DNA from: Culex pipiens pallens
Lineage: Eukaryota; Arthropoda; Insecta; Diptera; Culicidae
Direction: 5' to 3'
DNA: 64,000 bases
NCBI RefSeq assembly: GCF_016801865.2
Contig: NC_068939.1
Coordinates: 122,809,671 to 122,873,670, forward strand
Shown: positions 9,584-22,400 of the stretch, piece after piece
How the letters are laid out: each line of letters begins with the position of its first letter
Numbering within the stretch: position 1 is the first letter of the stretch
Translations under genes and position numbers: made by a program
The notes under the pieces: model-generated
Seen by the model: the letters and a program-made list of their open reading frames with translations, nothing else
Database searches by the model: none
What the model was told of the DNA's origin: nothing

Positions 9584-10440
9584 CCTGTAACCTGGTCATC
9601 CAAAGTCAAACCTTAAACCTTCTTTCCAACTAATCGCGGTTCACCAAACCAACCAACTCAAACCAGACGAAACAAACGAAAAACGCCGCCAGCCAGGACA
9701 AAGACTTAAACTGTAAGGGAAGCATGACCACGAAAAACCTCAGATCGCTTAGCACAGTTTTAAGTTTCCAGCAAATAAAATCGTTGGTATCGCCGGTGAA
9801 TCGCTGGACCACAAATAAAGAAAAACAAACGTGAAATGATCCCACGCAAAGCCACTAATCTAATTATAGTTCAAAATTAACAATTGAAAACGAATTGCAT
9901 AACTTTCGGCAAAAAAAAAAAACTGATCGCTTAAAAATAGTTTTAAGAAAATGTGTTTTATGACATTTGTTTTGATCTCTCTCACATTCTGTAAATTGCA
10001 CAAATCTTTAAAAGATTTCCCCTTTGAAAAGTAACAATGCTTGACTGCCTTTAATTGTTTTCCAACTGCTTCACCACAAAAATGCAAAGCTAACAATTAA
10101 CAGAACAATTGCGCCGTTTTTTGATATTCATTATTTAGTATTTCATAATTAAGTGAGTTAGAGTATATCGATAAGGTACATTAATTTTTCTAAACATCTC
10201 GAATTGACGTGAGGCTTAGCTGCAGCAGAACCAGATGCAATGTCTAAATGAGGCGCCGAAGTGATGAAAGTAACAACATTGTGAAGCTTTTTGTGATTAC
10301 CGAATAGAGCAAAACTTTCAAAACAGAACCTGAATGGAATCAATCAAACCAAGCGAGTCTCGTTGAAGAAGTGTATAACAAATGAAAAAGTCATCATTCC
10401 AAACGCAAGAGTTAAACAATAAATTTAGGAATGAAAAACT
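9584..10440 (+). other. 3' UTR following the orphan tropomyosin exon
   Basis: AATAAA signals occur at 9774-9779 and 10418-10423 on the plus strand. The stretch has no coding signal and ends just before the oppositely oriented protease 3' end. Confidence 0.5.
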
Positions 10441-10456
10441 GAACAAATTTTGAGTT

Positions 10457-10462
10457 TTTATT
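10457..10462 (-). terminator. Poly(A) signal of the modular serine protease gene
   Basis: Minus-strand AATAAA 24 nt beyond the stop codon (10486-10488). It implies a very short 3' UTR and a tail-to-tail arrangement with the plus-strand tropomyosin UTR. Confidence 0.5.
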
Positions 10463-10485
10463 TAACCGAGAAAAAACCCCCGTTC

Positions 10486-13400
10486 TCAAATCACCGGAAA
10501 GCGACTCTCGGCGTCCAGGATCATCGGGATGTAGTTCTGGACCTCGGTGAAGGCGACGTACTTGTTGTTGTCGCAGCTGCCGCTGGCCGAGCGCGGCGCC
10601 GAGCTGACCACCCCGTACAGGAAGTACACCGTTTCGCCGGAAATGTCCCGGCCCAGGGCGAACCCGCCGCCGCTGTCGCCCTGGCAGACGCTGGTTCCTG
10701 GATTTAATAATGGTTGGATTGAGATTTTAATCATTGAGAAGAGCTAATCATATTAAAATAAAATAATGTGTGGTTTGTGTCTTCGTAATGTAAAACAAAT
10801 TGGATGTTGCTATTTTTAAAAATAGGAAAACTGCAAATATTTCGCAATTATCAATTTTTCGGAGGCTATAAATTGAAAACAGAGTTGTTTATCAGAAAAT
10901 CTGTAAACTACTTTTCGATTGCAAATTCAAATGTACATAAAAAATTAGGTAAGAAATTTTTTTTTTCCAATTTTTTTTTCAGAATTTATAACTCAGTTTT
11001 TGATCCGCCAATGAGTTTTTGTGAAAAAAGTAAATAAAAAAATCGGCAAGATTTTTTCCGTGCACCTATTTTTTCTAAACTATCCTCATAAAAAAACTAC
11101 AACCAGGGATGCACCCAGAACTGGGCATCGGCATACGAGAGGATAAAGAGCACGATTCGGTAGTAAAATGGTACTGTGTGCGGACCAGGGGGGCGACATC
11201 TATATCTCACTACATGCAGCTCGCCGTAGCTAACACAAGCTGTCAACTTCGGCACCAGAACAAAAGGGAAATGTCAACTTCGGCGCCAGCACAAAAGAAC
11301 AGCTGTTCGTTACGGAATCAAAACAAAGCAACTGCGCACTATGAAAAAAAGTACAAAAACTGCAGGCATAAAATGGAAATAAAGTAATTATGTTTTATGT
11401 AAAACTTTACCGCAATGTACGTTTAAAAGTTAGTGTATGTTTGTGAGGTGATTTTTATCAATTTATTTGCAAAATAAACTACTAAAGTAGGGATTATTAA
11501 GCACACATCGGGCCGGTGACCTCATTTAAAGTTGTTCTTTTATCACATGAAACGTTTAACTTAACTACTGTGTAAACTGTGACATTTACTACAGTAATTC
11601 TTATAACAAAAATTGAATTATTAATAAAAGAAATATTTTTGTTTTTACTGTGCGCAGTTTGCGCGCGTTATCAATCTCAATCACCCAAGATGGCGGCCTT
11701 TAGCATACCCCTGCGTTACACTTGCAAGTGTAGTAGTGAAAAAGATGTACCGCCGAATAATCATGATGTTGATTTTTTGCCTTCCTCACTGAGGTAAGGC
11801 TATAATCCTGCTCTAAAAATGAACTTTTTATTAAAAGCTCAAAGACCCACCTTCATGTATACATATCGACTCAGAATCGAAAACTGAACAAATGTCTGTG
11901 TGTGTGTATGTGTGTGTGTATGTGTGTGTGTATGTGTGTGTGTATGTGTGTGTATGTATGTATGTGACTAAAATTCTCACTGAGTTTTCTCAGCACTGGC
12001 TGAACCGATTTTGATCAAACCAGTTGCAATCGACTTGGTTTAGGGTCCCATACATCGCTATTGAATTGTTTGAAGTTTCGATAACTAGTTCAAAAGTTAT
12101 GTATAAAAATGTGTTTTCACAAATCTCAATTATATGCATGTAAACGATGTCCGGATCCATCATCCGACCCATCGTTGGTTAGGTACCGTAAACTGGGGTG
12201 ACTTTGATAGCCCGGGGTGACATTGATAGAAATTTGATTTGGTCACTAATTTTGACACATCCAATGTAACAGTCATATTTTTGCATATATGTTCGATAAT
12301 AAGCTATCCCTTAATGCTTGCATACTCAAAATTCTCAAAAATGTTTAGATATTAATTTGACGGGCATTTGAAAAACCTATCAAAGTCACCCCGGGCTATC
12401 AAAGTCACCCCAGTTTACGGTAATTGAAAGACCTATCCAACGAGTCCACAACATTGAAGATCTGGCAACCCTGTCTCGAGTTATGACCACTTAAGTGATA
12501 TTTATGTACTTTTTTGAAGCCGGATCTCACTTAAATGTATGTAAACAATTTCCGGATCCATCTTCCAACCCATCGTTGGTTAGTTAATTGAAATACCATT
12601 CCAACGAGTCCACAACATTGAAGATCTGGCAACCCTGTCTTGAGTTATGACCACTTAAGAGATATTTATGTACTTTTTTGAAGCCGGATCTCACTTAAAT
12701 GTATGTAAACGATGTTCAGATCCATCGTCTGACCCATCGTTGATTAGGTTATTAGAAGACCTTTCAAACGAGTCCACAACATTGGATATCTGGCAACCCT
12801 GTCTCGAGTTAAGACCACTTATGTGATATTTATGTACTTTTTTGAAGCCGGATCTCACGTAAATGCATATAAACGATGTCCGGATCCATCATCCAACCCA
12901 TCGTTGGTTAGTTAATTGAAAGACCTTTCCAACGAGTCCACAACATTGAAGATCTGGCAACCCTTTCTCGAGTTATGACCACTTAAGTGACATTTATGTA
13001 CTTTTTTGAAGCCGGATCTCATTTGAATGTATGTAAACGATGTCCGGATCCATCATCCGACCCATTGTTGGTTAGGTAATTGAAAGACCTTTCCAACGAG
13101 TCCACAACATTGAAGATCTGGCAACACTGTCTCGAGTTATGACCACATAAGTGATATTTATGTACTTTTTTGAAGCCGGATCTCACTTAAATGTATGTAA
13201 ACGATGTCCGGATCCATCATCCAACCCATCGTTGGTTAGGTAATTGAAAGACCTATCCAACGAGTCCACAACATTAAAGATCTGGCAACCCTGTCTCGAG
13301 TTATCACCACTTAAGTGATATTTATGTACTTTTTTGAAGCCGGATCTCACTTAAATGCATGTAAACGATGTCCGGATCCATCATCCGACCCATCGTTGGT

Positions 13401-16400
13401 TAGGAAATTGAAAGACCTTTCCAACGAGTCCACAACATTGAAGATCTGGCAACTCTGTCTCGAGTTATGACCACTTAAGTGATATTTATGTACTTTTTTG
13501 AAGCCGGATCTCACTTCAATGTATGTAAACGATGTCCGGATCCATCATCCGACCCATCGTTGGTTAGGTAATTGAAAGACCTATCCAACGAGTCCACAAC
13601 ATTAAAGATCTGGCAACCCTGTCGCGAGTTATGACCACTTAAGTGATATTTATGTACTTTTTTGAAGCCGGATCTCACTTAAATGCATGTAAACGATGTC
13701 CGGATCCATCATCCAACCCATCGTTGGTTAGGAAATTGAAAGACCTTTCCAACGAGTCCACAACATTGGAGATCTGGCAACTCTGTCTCGAGTTATGACC
13801 ATTTAAGTGATATTTATGTACTTTTTTGAAGCCGGATCTCACTTAAATGTATGTAAACGATGTCCGGATCCATCATCCAACCCATCGTTGGTTAGTTAAT
13901 TGAAAGACCTTTCCAACGAGTCCACAACATTGAAGATCTGGCAACACTGTCTCGAGTTATGACCACATAAGTGATATTTATGTACTTTTTTGAAGCCGGA
14001 TCTCACTTAAATGTATGTAAACGATGTCCGGATCCATCATCCAACCCATCGTTGGTTAGTTAATTGAAAGACCTTTCCAACGAGTCCACAACATTGAAGA
14101 TCTGGCAACCCTGTCTCGAGTTATGACCACTTAAGTGATATTTATGTACTTTTTTGAAGCCGGATCTCACTTAAATGTATGTAAACGATGTCCGGATCCA
14201 TCATCCGACCCATCGTTGGTTAGGTAATTGAAAGACCTATCCAACGAGTCCACAACATTAAAGATCTGGCAACCCTGTCTCGAGTTATGACCACTTAAGT
14301 GATATTTATGTACTTTTTTGAAGCCGGATCTCACTTAAATGCATGTAAACGATGTCCGGATCCATCATCCAACCCATCGTTGGTTAGTTAATTGAAAGAC
14401 CTTTCCAACGAGTCCACAACATTGAAGATCTGGCAACTCTGTCTCGAGTTATGACCATTTAAGTGATATTTATGTTCTTTTTTGAAGCCGGATCTCACTT
14501 AAATGTATGTAAACGATGTCCGGATCCATCATCCAACCCATCGTTGGTTAGTTAATTGATAGACCTTTCCAACGAGTCCACAACATTGAAGATCTGGCAA
14601 CCCTGTCTTGAGTTATGACCACTTAAGAGATATTTATGTACTTTTTTGAAGCCGGATCTCACTTAAATGTATGTAAACGATGTCTGGATCCATCATCCGA
14701 CCCATCGTTGGTTAGGTAGTTGAAAGACCTTTCCAACGAGTCCAGTATTTTTCTAGATCTAAAAAAATAGCTGAAATATTTGTCCAAACCACGCATATTA
14801 CCCATTGTTGTTAAAAAGTGAGGAAGGCATCAACCACATAGGTGGATTAAGTTAGTTTTTACATTCATTTTACCGATCTTTCGTGCGCGAGAGAGGAGAG
14901 CAATTTTTTCTCTTGATGAACATCCAAAGATTTTCTTTTGATGATGATTATTCCATCGCTGCCTACAACCTACAATGTCTAGATGATCCTAGAACTTTGC
15001 AGAACTCAATTTGATTAAACCTGTATTTTTTGCGACCGAAAACATCGTTCCACCTTTTTTTTTAAACGACTGCCTCCGCGAAATTTTTGGTGATTTTTTT
15101 TACACGCGGGAAAAAAGGTGGGACCGATGTTTTGATCGCAAAAAATTACAGATTTAATCAAATTGAGTTCTGCAAAGTTCAAGGATCATCTAGACATCCT
15201 AACAAATCACTGGAAAAAAGAATCGTCTTGATTGGTTGAGTTATGCCCGAGAACCAGCGAGTTAAAGTTACCGTTCCAACTTTTTTGGAGCCTTGGTAGT
15301 TGGAATGTTCAAGAAGGGAAAGTTAAGCTCGTGTTAGTAGTTATCACAAGTCAAACAACTTCAGAGAACTTTTTCTTCTTAAAAAAGGGAAAATTTATTT
15401 CAATTCAACTTGTGTCAGCAGTTATCACAAGTGAAGAGAGTTTTTCATTTTTGAGTCAATAAGTTTCCCCTTCTTTAAAGCAACGAAACGTCAACAAAAA
15501 AAGAAAATTGATCTTATTCGACAAAGTTGAAGAGCTTTAAAATTTTAGTTTAAATGTTCAAAAAGGTCCTATCTGCATAGGAAGCCCGTTGAAAAAAGTT
15601 TGTTTTGAATATTTACTCGAGAATTCATATTAGAACCTAACTTTTCAGTTAATTTTAATGGAAACAGCGCCGCCTACTGATAAAATCATAGAAAAACTAA
15701 TACAGTGTACTATCTCGTTGACGATATTGAAGGGACAGTCGAGAGCGGAAGGTATCAAATTATTTGATTAATTTGAAATTATAGAACCAAAAATCAAAGC
15801 ATGCTTTTTGAAGGGACTGAAAAATTTATTGACAGCTGGAGCAATATTGATATCGAGAAGATCGACAGCCAAAGAGTCGACTGTATCTAAATCTAGCATA
15901 ATTTTTTCCATTTTTTCACAAACAATTTTTACCTTTGTTTATCAATAGGCAAATAAATATTGATATTGATTTGTAATTGTTGATACTCGCTCAGTTTCTA
16001 CAAGGTTCTGGAAGAACACAACATTACTCTAGCACACGCAGAAAAATAAGGCATATTTGAATCAACAAAACGTTTTGTTGATTTGAAAATCAAGATTTTT
16101 GTTGAATCAACGTCAAAGCAACTTTTTCAAAACAACAAAAGATTTTTGCGAGAAAATCAAGGTATGTTTCAACGCAAAATCGGCGTTGATTATATTCAAC
16201 AAAAATTTTGTTGAATCAAACCTCGTACAGGCTGATTCTACAAAATATTTTTCTGCGTGCACGCAAACCGGAGAATAAGGTGAAAACCAGGATCTTTAGT
16301 GAATTGAAAGACCCGCTCCTACCAGGCAAACAGACACATGTAGTTTATTCGTAAGACAGTCTAAACGAAAGATTGACGCAAGCATGTTGAAACACAAACG

Positions 16401-19400
16401 CGATTTGAGAAACAACGACCTAAAATCGGGTTTATCGCAGCGCTTCCTACAGGTTGGACATCTTTTCAATAAGATCAAAATTCTAGAACGAATCGACGAG
16501 CCGGCTTGCGAGAAGTTCCACATTTAGCTTGTTGGCGAAGAGAACACTGTAGAATTGCAAAGAAAATGTGAAGCTTTCAACAGTGTTTCCAACAGCGTAA
16601 TGGTGAAGATAAGCGAAGTCACCACTGCCAACGAATGACGAAGACAACATCAAGGTACACTAAATTTCGAGCCAAACATTTCATTAGGGCACAAAACCAA
16701 AACGTAAACATTCGGGATTATTCCACTATTCCATTCATTAGTACACTCCCTACATGCCCTCCAAGAATCAGATTGATAACAAACAATTTCCTATTGAAAA
16801 AATCAAAAACACAAAAGGGCACATAACCATTTTCACTGCAAACCAAAAAAAATGTTCAAATGTGCCCTTTTATTTTTCGTTAGTTTCTCGTACTTAAGGA
16901 ACTTTTTTTGTTATAAAGTGAACTTTTCATGCATTCTTAACACTAATTCACCTCAAAAAAAAGTTTGGATTACTTTTCACCAAGGATTTCTGCAGAGAAA
17001 AACTTCGTCAAAAGAACAATATTTAATACGGTCCCGCGGCTGCTGTTCAGTACACTTTTGAAGAATTTTTATGTTTCACGTACCTTATTTACACTATTTA
17101 ATCACAAAACTTCACCAATTATCAAAATTTCTACTGAATTCCTCATTATTTCTAACTAAACAAAAGGGCCCGTAAACATCATTCCAAACAACAATGCGGT
17201 GACAGCGCTTTAGTGCCCTTTCAGCTCTCTTCGAAATTGCTTTTAGAAAGGGCCCATTATGAACAACAGTCGGAAAGTTAAAAGGGCCTAATAACGAGAT
17301 TTTCTTAATTTATGAGTTTTATTGCGAAAATCAACAAAAAATAAGAAGCATTTAAGCAGAGTTGAGGATAATGATGTGTTTTATGGTATCATCAGTAAAA
17401 ATACCAACAGTCAAGCTTCTTTTTTAAATAGGAATTGAAACAAGTTGTCCACTTTTTGCAAGCGATTTTCTCGAATCGCGGTTTTTGGTTTTGTGCCCTA
17501 ATGAAATGTTTGGCTCGATTTGTCGAATCAAGAGGAGCTGTATACTTCAGCCAGCTTCAGTCGTGAGCAAGCAGCAACTGAAGATGACCGAAGTTCCTTA
17601 CAAGTAACAATGTTCTGTAAATGTTCAAAGGTTTATGCGGCTCTTTGTGCCGTCTGCAAACTGTTTGAATTGATTGTTCCCGACCATATAAAATCCAGCT
17701 GTAACAACTACATCGCCCAAGAGCAACATGGATTCATGCCAAGGCGCTCAACATAATGAAACCAAAAGAGCACTTTTTAACACATTACATTTTCGCGAAA
17801 TAACTTTATAAACGTTCAAGAGCTAAAAGAGTAATCTGTAATAAGTTATAATCGCCTCATAGAGGAAGGGTCGGTAGGATGCACTAACATTCCAACAGTT
17901 CGACACAATAAGCGCGTGGCCAAGCAAGTGAAAAACAAGAAGGTATGAAGGACATTTCGACCCTAGAGACGTTCTTCCACTCCTCGTTCCTCAACCCACC
18001 CACGAGATTAGTGTCCATTTGTACTGTAACGACTTTAGAGTGTTCAGTAAACTTCAGTAACCTTCAGTATTTTAAGTGTTCAGAATACAGGGTGCAGTTT
18101 CAAACCAGACCTGAATTTTGACATGTTTCATATAAGTCTTAGTTGAAGTCCGTACTAGAAAAACAATACTCACCCGTCTTTGGATCCCCCGCGCAAAACT
18201 TGTCCCCGGTCAGGAACGGCCGGTACGACACCGGCGAAAAGTCCCGGCACGTGTAGTAGTCCACCGTCCCAATGTCCACTACCTTCAGGTTCGGGCTCAG
18301 CTCGCCACCGGACGTGGTCAGTCCCCAGCCGGCTACCCGTCCCAAACTGTTCGGCTTGATGCGCTTCTCACTCTCGGTCCGGAGGTTCCGCTCGAGGCAG
18401 ATCGGCCGGACGTACGACTTGAACACGATGAAATCGCTTAGGACTACGATCGCGATGTCCAGGTTGTAATATCCGGAGAAATCTTGGTACTGGGGCTGGG
18501 TGATGAGTTCCCGGACTCGGAGGACTTGCGCCGGGAGTGTCTCGATGGTGTTGAGTCCACGCCGGTACTTGCCAACGGTGATCACGAACGAGCGCACGTC
18601 GTGGAAGGTGGTCACGTCCCAGAAGCAGTGCGCCGCGGACACGACTAGCCGTTCGGTGAGGATCGTTCCGCCGCAGATGTAGTCCCAGTCGTCGGACTTG
18701 AGGTCGTCGCGGGTGTCGTTCTCCAGGTTGCGGTAGATGCCGGCGTGCCACGGAACTTCCGCGATCGAGGCGTTCTTGCCGCCAATGATGTACGCTTCGG
18801 CGTCCGGGGTTGGCGTTCCGCAGACGGGTTCACACCGGAAGACGGAGCTGTCCCAAGTGCCGTCAGTGCAAGTGAGGGTTTCGTTCAGGGGCGCCGACTA
18901 GTCCAAAATGTTGGGGGGGCACGGTTGTTCGAAAGGTAAGAGTGGCGATTAGATGTTAAAGTTTTTTGTATATCACGAATTTCAATAATGTTATTACGAT
19001 TTTTTTATCATCCGGAATCCATTTTTTTTAGAAAAAGATAATTTATTAAAACGTGATTGAGAATGTTAATTGGGGGGAATTTTTTATATGTTTGGAAGGC
19101 GAATTCTTTCTCATTGGCATATTCTCACTTATTTTCTAGAAGTAACAGTCAATAATAAAAATAATCAGATATTTAGAAATTCAACAATACAAATATTCTT
19201 AAAATAAAAAAAAATAAAAAGTAAAAAGCAAAAATTTTAAACTCCAGAAATTTTAAAATACAAATACACATTTAAAAAAACATCCATTTTTCAAATCTGC
19301 AATTTAGAAAAAAAAAACAAAATTCAATATTCCAAAATGAAAAAAATACTAGTTTAACAAAATTCTAGGGTTAAAACTACTCATGGCTTAAAAATGTTAA

Positions 19401-22400
19401 GAAAACAAATAATCAAAAAACCGGAAATTATGAAATAACGATAAAATTCAATGTTTAAAAAAAATCGAAAATTTCAAAATTATGCTGCATCAATCAATTT
19501 TTTAAGAATTTAAAAATTTTAGAAATTTAAGAATTTATGAATTTATGAATTTAAGAATTTAAGAATTTAAGAATTTGAGAATTTAAGAATTTAAGAATTT
19601 AAGAATTTAAGAATTTAAGAATTTAAGAATTTAAGAATTTAAGAATTTAAGAATTTAAGAATTTAAGAATTTAAGAATTTAAGAATTTAAGAATTTAAGA
19701 ATTTAAGAATTTAAGAATTTAAGAATTTCAGAATTTCAGAATTTCAGAATTTCAGAATTTCAGAATTTCAGAATTTCAGAATTTCAGAATTTAAGAATTT
19801 CAGAATTTCAGAATTTAAGAATTTAAGAATTAAAGAATTTAAGAATTTAAGAATTTAAGAATTTAAGAATTTAAGAATTTAAGAATTTAAGAATTTAAGA
19901 ATTTAAGAATTTAAGAATTTAAGAATTTAAGAATTTAAGAATTTAAGAATTTAAGAATTTAAGAATTTAAGAATTTAAGAATTTAAGAATTTAAGAATTT
20001 AAGAATTTAAGAATTTAAGAATTTAAGAATTTAAGAATTTAAGAATTTAAGAATTTAAGAATTTAAGAATTTAAGAATTTAAGAATTTAAGAATTTAGGA
20101 ATTTAAGAATTTAAGAATTTAAGAATTTAAGAATTTAAGAATTTAAGAATTTCAGAATTTCAGAATTTCAGAATTTCAGAATTTCAGAATTTCAGAATTT
20201 CAGAATTTCAGAATTTCAGAATTTCAGAATTTCAGAATTTCAGAATTTCAGAATTTCAGAATTTCAGAATTTCAGAATTTAAGAATTTAAGAATTTAAGA
20301 ATTTAAGAATTTAAGAATTTAAGAATTTAAGAATTTATGAATTTAAGAATTTAAGAATTTAAGAATTGTAGATGAAGTGCTATGGAAAAAGTACATTGGT
20401 TTTGTTTTTGAAACAACATGCACAGATAGAAATCTTATGAGCAAATCCGTTAAATTTATGTTGACGACATCTCTCAAATCATTTACCGATGACTCTGTGC
20501 TCTTGTACTAAGCTTACTGATTTTCCTAGAGAGCACAGTGGTATAGATAAAATGTTGTCGACTTAGAATAAAAATGCATCTAAATCCAGAAAATTGTAAA
20601 CGATTTTGTTCAAAAAATCTCAGCGATTTCGAAAACAACAAACGTTTTTGAACTATTTTACGGATTCGCTTACAAGAATTCTATCCGTGTGTACAAACAA
20701 TGTTCCATTTAAGTTTAAGATATTATTTTCAATTATTTCTGTGATTTTTTTTATATTTGATATAAGAATATTTTTCTTCCAAAATTTCTGGGGGGGCACA
20801 ATGTATGGGCTGCCCCCCCAGCCAAATTTTAGGGGGGGCAAAAAGTACCGTTCCCCCCCAGAGTCGGCGCCCCTGGTTTCGTTGATCGGGACGGCCGGTT
20901 TCTGGTAGCCGATCTTGCAGTCGATTCGAGCTTTGGTTGAGGGTGGGAGTGGTCGCTTGCAGGTGATCTGCTTGCGCTGGTACTCGCAGGTTGGCTGCAC
21001 GGTAATGCCGTTGATCGGGATCTCCGAGCAGTAGCGCTCGCAGATCGGGAATGGGTCGAGCCATATTCCGTCCAGGCAGATTATGGTGGCCGCTCCCTTG
21101 ATCGTGTACTTGTCGTCACAGATGACGAACACGGAGTTGAAGTTCTCGATGAACTCTCCACTGTTGATTGAAATGTTCTGGGCGGTTTCATCTAGGACGA
21201 TTCGTCCGTTTGTTGGTTTCGGAGGAACCTGACATGATCCTTCTGGTCCAATTTCCGGTGCTGGAGTTGTAGTCGTCGTTGAGGTCGTTGTACTCGTACT
21301 AACGATCCTCGGAGTAGTAACCGGAAACGGCTTACCACAGAGCAGCTCATCCTCATCGGATCCATCTCGACAATCCACAACTCCGTCACACTTGGAGTAC
21401 CCACCAATACAAGCTCCGTAACTACATCTGAACGAAAACGACGGACAGAAGATCAAACTGCAGATCCTTTGCTGTTCGTCAGACTCGTCCTCACAGTTTG
21501 ACGTCCCGTCACAAACTCCATCGCTGGAGATGCACTGTCCGGATTGACACTGGAACTCCGTGTTTCTACAAAAAAAGAACCCAATTCAGTCACAATCAAC
21601 ACCTCAATCCCCGAAAGAAACAACTTACGAGCAATTCCCCTGCGTGATCAACGCCTCGCTGTACCCCGGACAGTGCAGGTGTTCGTCCGAGCTGTCCGCG
21701 CACTCCTTCACCCCGTTGCACATGGCGGTCCCGTCGACGCACCCGCCGTACTGGCAGCGGAACGCGTAGCTCGGACACCGGATGAACGCGCACGTGCCGG
21801 ACGTTTCGTCCGACTTGTCCTTGCAGTCGACGACACCGTCGCACAGCCGGTGCGACTCGATGCACTGGCCGCTGGCGCACTTCCACTCGTAGTAGTTGCA
21901 TACTTTCCGACGATCACGGAAGAACGCTGTGGGAGAACGGGGTTCTAGATTGGTTTGCGTCTTGGTAGGGGAAAGTAAATGTGGTGGTGGGTGTCCTGAC
22001 TAAATATTACTGTCAAAAACCGATTTTATCCAATTTTCAGCATGTTAAATACAATAATTTATGAAATTGATAAATTCAATGTATTTTTTCAAACCCGTAA
22101 ACTTCCAACCTATTAATCACAGTGATTTTGATTTAGATCACAAAATTTGTATGCAATTTACAAAGTGCATTCAATTCCGCGAACTCAAACACGCAGTGCA
22201 AGTGCAACAACACAATGATGACGTTGGGAATCCCCCATGACTGAGTTAACTCGCTTCTTCTTCCTAGCAAATTCGATTAGACTATTTTAGTTCACGATCG
22301 AAAGGTCACTTTTCGGTTGTCTTATCAGCTTGTTTGTTAGAAGTTCAGTTGTCGAAGAACTCCCATTTCTTCTAGAGAAATATCACGATTTTAGAAATTT

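Larger units (their letters stand above)
11774..14860 (+). mobile_element. ~3.1-kb element with CCTTCCTCAC ends carrying a 164-bp satellite
   Basis: Left end TTTTTTGCCTTCCTCACTGAGG; right end GTGAGGAAGGCATCAACCAC then AGGTGGATTAAGTTAG. Short family members share these ends at 23022-23491 (plus) and 60713-62229 (minus). After the left end come CCACCTTCATGTATACATAT and a TGTGTGTATG microsatellite (11896-11965), then the tandem array. No protein-coding frame, so non-autonomous. It lies in the last protease intron. Confidence 0.65.

Noticed and set aside
11990..14745. CRISPR array
   Set aside because: Units are contiguous 164-bp tandem repeats without unique spacers, in animal DNA.
20653..20875. 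Element-encoded tail of the 267-codon protease frame as normal protease sequence
   Set aside because: Residues after the Asn-Glu-Thr lie in the hAT-like element; they are discussed only as possible exonization.
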